Below are positions 1 to 10,208 of a stretch of DNA of 64,000 nt, in pieces. Numbering within the stretch: the stretch's first letter is position 1; every line of letters begins with the position of its first letter. The notes beneath the pieces are model-generated. The model searched no databases and was not told the origin of the DNA. It saw only the letters and a program-made list of their open reading frames with translations. Location of the stretch: the NCBI GenBank assembly GCA_949130495.1, contig OX422213.1:540501467-540565466 (forward strand). Direction: 5' to 3'. Both the position numbers and the translations under genes were made by a program. This DNA comes from Sambucus nigra. Taxonomy: Eukaryota > Streptophyta > Magnoliopsida > Dipsacales > Adoxaceae.

Positions 1-430
1 TCGGTTCTCACATTATAGATTTCTAACTCTTCTTTAACTCCTTTCCAATTAGTCTTAGTGATTGAAAACCCTATAATATGAAGTGATATTAATGTTTATG
101 ATGTAAAAAGAGGGATAATGATACTACACTATGGTAGGGAGAGATCGGGATGATTATGGGAGTATATTAGTTAGATTAATACTCCAGTTCCTTACTTAAG
201 ATATTGGGTACGGGCTAGTTGAGAGAAGTCATGTATCCTAAGTTATATCAAACTTGTGGATTAATCAAATGTACGATTGATTATTAAAGCTTAAGTGAGT
301 GATTGAGTAATAAAGCGGATTGAAATTATATGCGAGGAAGTATCGGCTAGTGTAATGAGTGATATACGCAGGTAACCGGATTTATTGATATATATTTTCG
401 GATATGAGAATGTATGTGTATGTGTATGTG

Positions 431-498
<68 letters not shown>

Positions 499-1773
499 TA
501 TATTATGTGGAACATACTCCTCTAGTTCTATCATGGAAAGTTGCGCGATGTAGGTGAATCCCCTGGCTAGTGAATGCAGGGAGAGTATAGTCCTCAGGTC
601 ATAGCGTCCAGTATTTATACACTGTGGCTTTTATCATGGGTGAGACATCTTGGGTATGATTCGTCTCACTTTCAGGTGAGGAACTATGGCCTCTTCCCAT
701 ATGTTTGTACTTTGTTTTACCAAATCTATGTGAGAATCCAACGGTTGGTATCCAGGATGGTGTGAGTATCCCCAGAAAGATGGTAACACATATATACTGC
801 ATCAAGTGAGCTAATGCTCTGAGGGATGGTTAGTATACATATAATGAGTAATATTTATGTGTACTTGTTGTGAAATGATAAATCATGTATAAAAATGAGA
901 GTAATATTATACAGGCTTTAATGCTTATTGTGTGAATCACTATGCTTATAACTAGTGAAAGTTGTTAGCAATTAATTGATATATGATCATTGAGAATGAA
1001 ATTAAAAGTTGTTATGTTTGTATGAATTAGATACGAGAGTGTTGGTTAACACGTAAGCATAAGGTTGAGTTATCCATAGATGAGTCGGGTAGATTAACTA
1101 AGATTTAAAATGCATACGTTAGGTGCGCGCTGTAGTTGAGGGGTGAGTATGAGTCTCAAGAGAGGGCGACACCAACTTAGTTATGGAATTTCGTATTCAT
1201 AATTATTATGCATTTTATTTCACTTGCTAAAATATTTTTAAAACCGGGTACTTACCCATATATATCTTTCTTTTTCTTTTCCTTTGTTATATCTTTTAGG
1301 TGTCCCACCACAAGGACACCAAGGATGAGTTTCCAGTACAGAGTCTATGGAGCTACAACATATGTGGAATGTTACAGGATTTTTGATATAACCGCATCTC
1401 ATTTTTGTTAATCTAGTTAAGGACCAGCAGTGCTAATCGGGCGTGTGTTGCCCAAGTATTGTATTGATGTATATACTTTATATTTCAGACTTTTGATATA
1501 TTGTATGGGTCTGTTAACCGACAAATTATTCGGTTATTTTTGTTGTGCAGTTTGTTACATGTATATATGTTCATGTTTGTAATTGTTGTTAATGGATTTA
1601 ATTATAATGTGTCATATTATCGGAACTTTTGGCATCCGCTTTATTTTAATTTGGGTGGTTAGTTATATTTTTTGGTATGTGCGACAGTGATGCTAAGAAT
1701 GAGCCATTTGAGTTTCCTATTTTATTTTAGTAAATGGCTGGCCACCCGTTATTTTAATAAGAGGGGTGTCACA
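1..1773 (+). mobile_element. Ty3/gypsy LTR, 3' part (left end outside window)
   Basis: This is the downstream part of a gypsy LTR, related to the LTRs at 30852-40353 and 43841-46634. Shared landmarks in the same order are a microsatellite, a block near 510-600 matching 45480-45580, a block near 1100-1190 matching 39705-39770, the GGTGTCC...CCACAAGG segment near 1300, and the ending ...GTTATTTTAATAA...GGGGTGTCACA. No primer-binding site follows; the next bases belong to a CACTA transposon. It is therefore a 3' LTR or solo LTR inserted there. Short open frames inside it are not genes. Confidence 0.75.
432..497. repeat. (TG)33 microsatellite inside gypsy LTR
   Basis: An uninterrupted TG dinucleotide run of 66 bp, preceded by imperfect GTATGTGTATG repeats. 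It occupies the same LTR position as the TA/TG run at 33877-33928 and the TC/AT run at 45386-45460. Confidence 0.95.
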
Positions 1774-3504
1774 GTACACCCTTACACCGAATACATAGTC
1801 GTTTAATCGATACTTTTTATACTCGCGTCCCATGAACAAGGGTCTGATGGCTAGATGATCAAGCCTTGATGTCGCATCACCCGTCTTTAAGAGATGAGAT
1901 TATAGATAAATTAAGTATGTTAGTTTTAAGGCTTTCTTATAATATGTCATTTAATAAGAGACATTCTCATTATAATTACCTCGTGTGACACCCACAACCT
2001 AAATTAGTTATCTCATTGTGCCATCATTCTTCGTCTTTTATTGTCCCCACACGCATTATATACCATGCGTTGATTATGATGAACGTATTACGAAATTGAA
2101 CATGTATAAAAATTAAAATAATTTAAAAGTTCAAATAATATAAACTTACCTTTTCCATTCTTTGACATCTTCATGTGTGTAAAACAGATAACGAGCTACT
2201 TGTTCATACTGTAAACTAATTAATTTCACTCACATGCCCAACACCTAACCACCCTCATCGATGAACTCATCACTATTATCCATGCCACTTAGGTCAGGTA
2301 TATATTCCTGAGTGTAGATTGATGACTCCACAGTGATATATTCCTCTGCAATTGATCCTTCATTGTATCGTGTATTTTTACATAATCTTTGAAAAATTTC
2401 ATCAACCTTTCAAACGGGTACATCCACGGATATCTAACTGGGAGGCAAAGAAGTGCTTCGTCTCATAAGTGTACCAAGTGAGCACTTATGTTAAAAAATA
2501 ATGGGGGAAAGTACTTCTCCAACACACAAATTACTTCGACAACGGCTACTTTTGCGACCACTATGTGCTTTCGATTGACTACTTTCTCACATAAAAGTGT
2601 GAAGGAGATGCTAATTTGTATAATGGCCCTCCACAAATCCTTGTACTTGGAGAAATAGTGCTTAAACAACGGAGGAACCAATTGCATGATCACATACCAA
2701 TCGTGGGACCTGCATTTATGTAAATCATGGGTAGCATAATTCACAATCCTTTGCAAGTTGGATGAAAAATTAGATGGAACCTTCAAATTATATATTGTGT
2801 CTAAAAGAACCTTTCTTTTCTCACTCGTCAAAGTAAACTCACCAGGGGAAATTATTATCATTCCCCGACTAGCTTCTTTCAACCATAGTTGTGGCTTAAG
2901 TTTTAAAGATTTAAGGTCGTTTCGTTTATTTTCTCCATCTTTCAAATGGATCCCACCAAGGCATGTGCCCGCAATATGTTAACTGACGTTCTTCTCCGCA
3001 TGCATCATATCCAATACATGGCGCAACGGGTTATTCTTCCAATAAGGCAAATCAAATAAAATTAACCTTCTATACCATGTCTTTCTTGTCTCAATTTTAT
3101 TCCCAGTTGGGGTCGTCTTATGCTTGACATTCTTCAATTTAGGATTCTTACCTGTCATATTAGGGCCACAATTAGAAGATTTACTTTTAATTTCTGAACC
3201 TTAAAGTTTCTCGGAGGTAGCCTATGTTCAACCCTGCCCGGTAAAAAATTGAAACCTTTCTCAAATCTAAATATATTTTTTTGGCTAGCGATGAGACGCA
3301 GAGATTTAGTCTCCTCTCCACAAATAGGACACCCCAAATAACTATATACTATATAGCCAGATAATGTCTCATAAGCTGAAAAATCATGAATAGCCCACAC
3401 CAACACAGCTTTTAGCATAAACTCTTTTTTTTTTTAAAATAGTCAAATGCTTGCACACCCTCTTCCCACAAATTACTTAATTCTTCTACCAAAGGAGCCA
3501 AGTA
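1774..3504 (-). pseudogene. TNP2-like CACTA transposase, C-terminal half (copy 1)
   Basis: Minus-strand coding remnants line up with the second copy at 24036-25830. From the Copia junction downward it encodes the end of the tnp2 transposase core (VWAIHDFSAYETLSGY then CPICGEE, near 3290-3400), then a DUF4218-type region (2463-2945, with SHDWYVIMQ and LEKYFPPLFF), then a YKKYRLNDYVFG segment near 1800-1850 resembling the Y-x-VNGF/Y linker that precedes DUF4216 in this family. The reading frame is broken several times and stops at the gypsy LTR. In intact family members this protein binds the terminal repeats and cuts the transposon ends in the nucleus; this copy cannot. Confidence 0.8.
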
Positions 3505-3509
3505 AACAT

Positions 3510-4803
3510 TGTAAGGACAAATTCCAATTGACTCAATTTGTATTGTTGGCTTAATTCCGGACAAAACTATTTGAGTCATAGGATAGATGTTATATTTGTG
3601 ACATTCAGTCGAAGCGATCACATTCTATGTCGTGTTTCGTGTTGAGTTTTCGTCTTCTACATCCCAAGGATCTCTCAGGTATGAATGCTTATATTATGTT
3701 GAGCACTGAAAATTTTATATTAGGTGTTAGAATTTTTGTTAAATTATCTTAGACTGACTTTATATATTTTTTTTAAGAAAAATTTCTAATTTTTCATAGG
3801 TCGTTCAAACGACTTCTCCAGGTCTTTCGAATGAGGTTTTGATGTCATTTGAACGAGACATCTAACCATGCCATTTTTAGTTTCTGTTGATATCTCGTTT
3901 GAAATGTCGTTCGAAGGAGATTGGTTGTCATTCGAACGACTGGAGCACTTTTTGAAAAAAAATGACAATTTTCATGCAGTTTTCTCATGTAACTCCCCAT
4001 TACTTTTTCCCCTCAATTTTATATAGTGTTGGATTACATTTTATTTCCATGTTCCAAAAGGGAAGAAACTTTCAGAAAAGTCCAAGAGTTTTTGTTCTTA
4101 ATTAATGGCTTAATTTTGAAGACAAACCAAGTTTTACACCCAAACTGTTTTATGATCCAAGATTCAACATGATATATGTTTGAGATTAGTTTTTAGCACC
4201 AGGTTTATCATTTCTAATATGATTGAAGATTGTTTCTTACAGAGGATCTCGTGTTCATTGGTGTACATACACTGGACTCTTATGTTTGACGGTAGTATTG
4301 CCCCATAGGTGGACTCCGAGATGTAGGTGAACTCCTACATTATTACTAGGGAGAGGTGGAAGGAACGAAGATCATCAAGGCTTGAGAGGGAGTCGGGTCA
4401 TTTAGTAAGTTTTCTGTCTTGTCCTTGTATTAAATTCGTACTTAGTGGACTTGTGGCTGGGTCGTCCGAGGTTTTTTTCGTTGTGGGTTTTTCTTGTACA
4501 TCGCGGTGTTGTGGTTGTTTATTTTTATCTTACAAATTATCACCTAGATGCATGTTTAGGTTTAACAAGATAAAATTGGTTTAATCATAAAAAATGGTGT
4601 AATTAGTGCTTAATTCATTTGTGTAATTTAGTTTACTATAATTCAAGTTGAAATTATTAATTTGAAAAATTCATGTTAATCTTGAATTAAGTTTGTTTAG
4701 TTTAGTGTGTGTTAATTTGAACTTGAATTGAAGTTTTATCTAAGATTTAATTTAATTTGAAAGAAATTTAAAATTCGGAATATTCGGTGAACCATCCCTA
4801 TCA
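3510..4803 (+). repeat. 5' LTR of Copia-1
   Basis: 1294 bp, TG...CA ended, matched by 13060-14366. It contains a TTCGAA palindrome array (3800-3940) and a TATA-like TTATATAG near 4019. The region around 4330-4580 has a short open frame with no family resemblance. Confidence 0.88.
3800..3940. promoter_or_regulatory. TTCGAA-centred palindrome array, Copia-1 5' LTR
   Basis: Six variants of the 14-bp palindrome GTCGTTCGAACGAC. Their central hexamers start at 3804, 3826, 3848, 3898, 3910 and 3931. Several have one C-to-T or G-to-A type change (TTCAAA, TTTGAA). The array ends about 85 bp upstream of the TATA-like box. A role as enhancer is inference. Confidence 0.7.
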
Positions 4804-4805
4804 AG

Positions 4806-4816
4806 TGGTATCAGAG
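4806..4816 (+). other. Primer-binding site (initiator tRNA-Met), Copia-1
   Basis: TGGTATCAGAG begins two bases after the LTR end. This is the standard complement of the 3' end of plant initiator tRNA-Met, from which minus-strand DNA synthesis starts. Confidence 0.85.
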
Positions 4817-5883
4817 AAGGAGCACTAAATTATCGTGTTAGATCCTTTTAGGCTTGAATATGTAAAATTTATCACTTTCGAGGTTTTCTGTTTTTTATGT
4901 TCTAAATACGCGTATCTAAAAGCACGTATGAATGTTATAATGGTTGAATTCCTCATGCTTGCACATGACTCTTCACTTGTTATTACTTATGCATGATTGC
5001 TTTCATGTTTACATATACTAGTTGTGCTTCATGATATATTCTTTCTTGTTGTATGTTTGTTTGTCATATTCTAGTCCATGCTTCATCATATATGTTTTTG
5101 CTAGAATCGTAACAAATGTATCTTTTGTATTTTATGTTTTCATTGATTGAGTCATATTAAAAAATACAAAAAGATTTTGTTTGTCCTTTAAGTTATGTTT
5201 GTTTTAAATTTATTTTATAAAGTTTACAAACTCAAAAAGACTTTTTTGTGTATTTTAGTTTTACACATTTTATGTGGCATATCCTTGTGTTTGAATCATA
5301 TATCACTTTTCACTTCCACGTGGTTAGAACTTTTGGTTATGAATTTCAATTCTTAAATAGTTTTTTATCATGCTTGCATGGATTAATTTGATTTTGATTT
5401 GCTTAATGGATTCTCTTTGTATATGCCTTTATAAACATATGCACGAACTCTTTTAAACTTTAACTTCACATATATGTTTAAGCTAAATGAGATGTGATAC
5501 GACACAAATATTGCGTATTTCACCTCTCGGGTATCTTAATCCCTATATTTATGATCGTTAAGCAGACAACCTCTGGATTTTGATGTTAACATGTTTTGCA
5601 GGGGTTGATTGAGCTTTTGTAGGTATTTAGATGCTTAGTATGAAGTTTGGATGCATTCCGACGAAGTTTCGTACACAATCGGACGCGCAAGGGCACTTTA
5701 GTCATTTCACAGTTTGGTCACCTAGTCCAATATATTCACGAAAGTTGTAGCCCCCTGAGCAAGCTTCACGTCTCCCCAAATGGTGCGTGATTCGGATCAT
5801 TAATGAAGAAGTTACGGGCTTTTGAGCTGAAGGAATTTACAACACAACCAAAATAGGGGAGAAGATTCAAGACCTGTAGGTCT

Positions 5884-6102
5884 GAATCGATTCGGCCCTT
5901 CCTGAATCGATTTGGGTGGGGACAGTGTGCCAATTCTTCCTTTCTGAATCGATTCGTACCCCTCCCGAATCGATTTGGCCCATTCAGGCTGCCAGATCCC
6001 CTGTTTTTGAATCGATTCGCGCCCTTGCGAATCGATTTGGCCTGTTGCAGTCTCGAGATTTTCCCTTACCCGAATCGATTTGGACATCCCCCGAATCGAT
6101 TC
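5884..6102. promoter_or_regulatory. Eight phased GAATCGATT palindromes, 5' LTR
   Basis: GAATCGATT starts at 5884, 5904, 5946, 5967, 6009, 6029, 6072 and 6093. Spacings are 20, 42, 21, 42, 20, 43 and 21 bp, so every site sits near a 21-bp grid with each third position empty. In-pair spacers are C-rich; between-pair spacers have drifted. The last palindrome centre lies about 66 bp upstream of the TATA-like box. Confidence 0.85.
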
Positions 6103-6163
6103 ATACCTGCAGATATTTGTTTTCTTTCCTTTTATTTACATGTTTGACATGTAATATCTTTTG

Positions 6164-6171
6164 TATATATA
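6164..6171 (+). promoter_or_regulatory. Candidate LTR TATA box
   Basis: TATATATA lies just downstream of the palindrome array. The 3' LTR has TATAAATA at 10904-10911 in the same place, about 67 bp from its last palindrome. The conserved placement supports a promoter role. Confidence 0.5.
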
Positions 6172-7049
6172 CTTTTTTCTCTCATTTTGAGAGGGATATA
6201 ATTAATTTAGTTAGTTAGGGTTAGGGTTTGGAGAGCTCTTCTTCTTCTCTCTTTGGTTGTGACCCCTTTGGGTGTTGTAAGTTAAGCTTTTCATTACCCC
6301 AACCATTAATATAGTTGTTCTTGTTTATTTCTTGCTTTTTAGTGTAATTTCTTGCTTTGTTAATTAGTAGTAGTTCTTTATTTATTTATTTCATTAGTTT
6401 AATTAGTGTAATTTAGTTTATTTTCACGTCGTTTCCTTAGATAAATAGGGTCAGGATTTCGTTTCACCATTACGGGTTCGGACCTCAAAAGTTAGGGTTT
6501 CGTGCAAAATTGCGTTTAATTGAAACCTCGTGTATTAGAATCAGATTATTATATGTTTATCTTCCTTTGTCACGCAACGTTAGAGTTATAGCGATAATCC
6601 GAATTTAATCCACGTGTGACCATTTTCGATTAAATGTTTTATCAAGTATATTTGGGTTAGAATCCCTTCATGCGTGATGTTTATGCTTAGTTGAATATGC
6701 TCGGTTAAATAACTTTCGAGGCAAAATTTTGATTAGTTGTCGTTTCGATCCGTGTGGTGCGATGCAATCCCGATCCTCGCTTTAATTTTGTGTAGTGTAA
6801 CTTATTCTTTTCTTTTCTCACCATTCCTAACCATCACCTTTTCTTTTATTTATTTTACACTTTTATTCTTGAAGTAATTAGACACTTAAAATCTAAAATT
6901 CAATCACTCCCTACGGATTTCTTACGATACCCGACTTACCACTGTGCTTGCCTCTCAAATGAAGTAGTAGCTTAGGTTTTTGCATCACGGCGGCGAAACA
7001 CAAAACGACTGTGTCCTCACACGAACACTCTTTTACCGCTCGATCAAAA

Positions 7050-7067
7050 TGACGCCGTTGTCGGGGA
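7050..7067 (+). other. Primer-binding site (tRNA-Asp type)
   Basis: The 18 bases starting TGACGCCGTTG differ at two positions from the Athila/Tat consensus TGGCGCCGTTGCCGGGGA, which pairs with the 3' end of plant tRNA-Asp. It starts three bases after the LTR end. Confidence 0.85.
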
Positions 7068-7222
7068 GTGTGTTTTAGATTGTAATTGTTTTATTATTTT
7101 GTAGTATTTTTTCTATCATATTTGTATTCTTTATTTTATCCTTTCTTTTTGACTTGTGCTATATTGCTTCGAGAAATTTAAATTTTGGCATTTATCGCTC
7201 AATTGAATTAGCATATTTTGAA

Positions 7223-7789
7223 ATGTCTCGCTATTATGCTTTAGATAACCTTAATTATTATGAGAATTGTTTTCCAAGTTATACTCCCAAAACAATAAGA
7301 GAATGCCTACAAATTCTTGAAGATGAGCGCATTGAGCGTGAAATTCAAGAGTATGTAAGTATCCCCTCATTGCCTTGTGAGGAGAATTTGGAAAGTGGGG
7401 AATCCGTTAGCTATGAACAACCGGCACAAGAAGATGAAGTGTCTTCTTGTCAGTTTGATTATGAGTTAATGATTAAGGAAATAAATGAACAATTCGAAAG
7501 TTCTCAAGCTTGGTTTTTGGCAAATGATGCCAAGCTCGATGAGATCATTTCTTCACAAAACCGTGTTGAGGTTGAAACTTAGGTTTCACCTCTACCCCTT
7601 GTTGATGAGGAAATAGTTGAGAGTGATCCAAACTTTAGCACTTTTGAATTCCAACCTCTTATTAATTCTTCCGATTATATTGAGGTTGATGGTCCTTCCT
7701 TTCCTTTATTCCATACTATTCCCGAACAATTATGTTTATCACAAGAATCGGTTGAAAGTCTTAAGGACTTTGACCCGATTCTTGAATAA
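7223..7789 (+). pseudogene. Unrecognised internal ORF of the Tat-like element, one in-frame TAG
   Basis: The first ATG (7223) opens a frame of 119 codons to a TAG at 7580-7582. The same frame then runs on for 68 more codons to a TAA at 7787-7789. The product is acidic and rich in Glu, Asp and Ser (for example IRECLQILEDERIERE). It has no membrane segment, zinc knuckle or catalytic motif that I recognise. It lies where gag starts in autonomous relatives but does not look like gag. It could be a leftover of an extra ORF or a captured fragment; the long continuation past the TAG suggests one longer ancestral frame. I do not recognise the protein. Confidence 0.45.
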
Positions 7790-10195
7790 GATTGTTATTT
7801 TGAGATGCTTCATCTCATGGGCTATTCACTTGCACTACCCTCCCCCCCCCCCCCTTTCAATTGAAAAACCTTGGTGAGGTGATTTCATTTTTCTCGAGAT
7901 TAATGTAGTCTTGTCTCCCTTAAAATCCAAACCCCCATCACCCCACTAAAAAATTTAATTGGTGATGGTTCATTTCTTACGCCTTACACATGCCTTCTGT
8001 TGTTCAAACGGAATTCCTATATTTCCGAAGGCATATTCGCTTTGGAGGGTCCGCCGTTGATCTTTTAAAGACAAATCCCTTTTTGGGTGGATCCTCAACT
8101 ATTTAGACTTCTAGTGTATAGTTAGTGTGAAGTCTAAATAGTAGGTTGTAAATAGTTAACTTTTTAATTTTTTCTTTCTTTAATTTTTCCTTCTTTTTAT
8201 ATTTAGTCTAGTGTAATTAGTTAACTTTTTATTATTTGATTTTTCTATGCTCGGTACTAACTTGTTTTGTAGATTCGTTTGGACTTGTGCTTAACGGAGA
8301 TCCGCTCCAAATTTGGGTAATACCATTCTTTTCCTCTCTTTGTGTTGTGTTCTTAATGCACATTTAGGATAATGCAACATTTAAGTTAGGGGATGTGGTA
8401 TATTCTATTTTTTTTTGTCCATTGATTTTATCACATCTTAGTTGCAAAGCATGCATTTTGTTAAAAAAATTAAAAATTTTCAAAAATATTTTTTTTTTCT
8501 TTTTTCTCCTTTGTTGGGCATTTTGCCTTTTTTACAATGATAAATTTTAATAAATGCCCGATCCAATAGACAACTCAACGATGCATGTTCTCAATTTTAG
8601 AAGTTATTATACTTTTGTCCTCAAATCATTGATATTATGAATAACTTCATGAATTAAACTTTAATCCCATGAGCACATGCGCTTTTCTTATTTTATTTAT
8701 TTGGTTGAAGATTTTTATAACTCGGTAATCTTTTGTTGCATTGTATATACTTAGATTGAGTAAGCTTTGTACCTTCATTTGTGAGTGTATACACTATTCT
8801 TTCCTCATTGAAAACTTTGAATTCGTCGGTAATCTCTCTATTCTTTCATTGATCGTTCATTAATTGAGTGTATATATTGAAATGTGTTACTTGAGCATGA
8901 TTTCATATATTGTTTTGACTCGAGAATTCGTAAACTATATGAAATGATCATAGACAATCTTTGTTATATCATCCATATTAGCCTTAACCTCACCTTATTC
9001 CCTTAGTCAACCCCTTTGAGCCTAAATATTATCCTTTCATTTCATTACCCTAAATCCCATAACCAACTCCTAATTGGAGTTAAAACCATACATATTACCT
9101 TCTTTGCCTTTGTTTGGAATTTTTCTTGGGAGTGAATGATGTTTTGTAGTGTGGTTGCAATTTGAGCATGAAAAGAGTGAGAAGAAAAGAAAGTTTAGTG
9201 AAAAAGAAAATAAAAAGCAAAAAAACAAAACAAAAGAAAAGAAAACATGAGAAAAAAAGAAAAGAAAAGAAAAGAGAAAGTTGTATATGTTGTGTATAGT
9301 TCAATAATCCTTGTTACTTTCCAATAGTTATATCTAATGCTTGATTTGGGAACTTGCTTTCCAATTTTGGAATTCCCCACTATTTACCATTATCCTGAGT
9401 TTTCATCCCGAACACTTTGAATCCGTACATATTTCCTTCATTTCGTACCTTAACCTAAAACCTACATTACAACCCAATAAAGTCCTATGTGATCTTAGGG
9501 TGAATTTAATTTAAAAGTTAAAATAGTTTGATAATCTGTGAAAATGCATATCACCTCCTTTAATGAGCGGTATCTTTCATTGAGATTACAAGTTTTTATT
9601 TCCTACATAGCGTTCTTCAATTGTGACATGTGCGCGGCCTAGTTTCCATTTACATTTACTCTTTATGCCCTCATGTCCCATGTGTTACCTCCCTGTTTCG
9701 AGTGAATTCATTTGATGAGTGTAATGCCCATGAGGATTGAATATATGGTTGCTTTAATGCTTAGCCGATTTATTTAAGTTTTTGCCAAATCATACCATGT
9801 ATGTGCTCTCCCCTCCCACTTTTAAAGTTTCAATTCTATGAGGTGCATTCAACCTGTTAATTACTACGGATTTTTGTTTGAATTCGTTCATTATGCTAAT
9901 TACACGTTGAAATCTTGTTCATTGTTGTTGAATTTGTCGCATGTGATTGGGCATATTTTACGGAAATTATATGATGTTTGTGGGTTTCATCCCTAAAAAC
10001 TCTCACGAGATGACACTCGTCCACTAGGGTAACCTAGGGGTTCAACGACTTATTGCATACACTAAATGCAATCGTTCGCCCGCGAAAGTGGCCTTATCTT
10101 TTTATTCTTTTTTATCCCATTTTGTACTATCTCCTATTTTTGGTTTACTGGTAGTTCTTTTTATTTCCTATTCCATTGTTAAGGACTGGCAATGT
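7790..10195 (+). other. Internal region of the Tat-like element, no coding seen
   Basis: AT-rich sequence with a C homopolymer run near 7842-7854 and a purine-only-like tract at 9170-9283. A sequence near 8378 (AAGTTAGGGGATGTGG) resembles the polypurine tract before the 3' LTR. I see no recognisable protein on either strand. Confidence 0.6.
9170..9283. repeat. Long A/G-rich strand-asymmetric tract
   Basis: About 110 bp of AAAAGAAAAG-type sequence, almost without T and with few C. The minus-strand open frames over it are low-complexity artefacts. Confidence 0.8.
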
Positions 10196-10208
10196 GTAAG
10201 TTAGGGGG
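10196..10208 (+). other. Polypurine tract of the Tat-like element
   Basis: The purine-rich stretch ending TTAGGGGG lies directly before the TGTTATACGACG start of the 3' LTR, where the plus-strand primer is expected. Confidence 0.6.

Larger units (their letters stand above)
5495..7046 (+). repeat. 5' LTR of the Tat-like element
   Basis: Starts TGATACGACACAAAT and ends CGATCA. It contains eight AATCGATT palindromes (5884-6102), a TATA-like TATATATA at 6164-6171, and a conserved tail with GATACCCGACTTACC. The start and general layout resemble the solo LTR at 31983-33466. Confidence 0.9.

Noticed and set aside
291..515. Minus-strand open frame of His-Thr repeats
   Set aside because: It is the translation of the TG/CA microsatellite inside a gypsy LTR.
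574..1411. Short open frames in the first LTR
   Set aside because: They lie within LTR sequence, differ between LTR copies and match no protein family.
3412..3621. Open frame spanning the Copia-1 LTR start
   Set aside because: A chimera: its first part is LTR and only the last part (NVYLAPLVEEL...) is TNP2.
3804..3936. TTCGAA sites considered as heat-shock elements
   Set aside because: Heat-shock elements need TTC and GAA separated by two bases; here they abut, and AATCGATT and GGTCGACC in other families do not fit either.
5812..6218. Overlapping frames with repeated NRFG/ESIR motifs in both Tat-like LTRs (also 10476-10931)
   Set aside because: The repeated residues are the AATCGATT palindromes read as codons; frames on both strands look alike because the DNA is palindromic.
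9095..9380. Phe-rich minus-strand frames resembling membrane proteins
   Set aside because: Translation of an A/G-rich tract; no start context or conservation.
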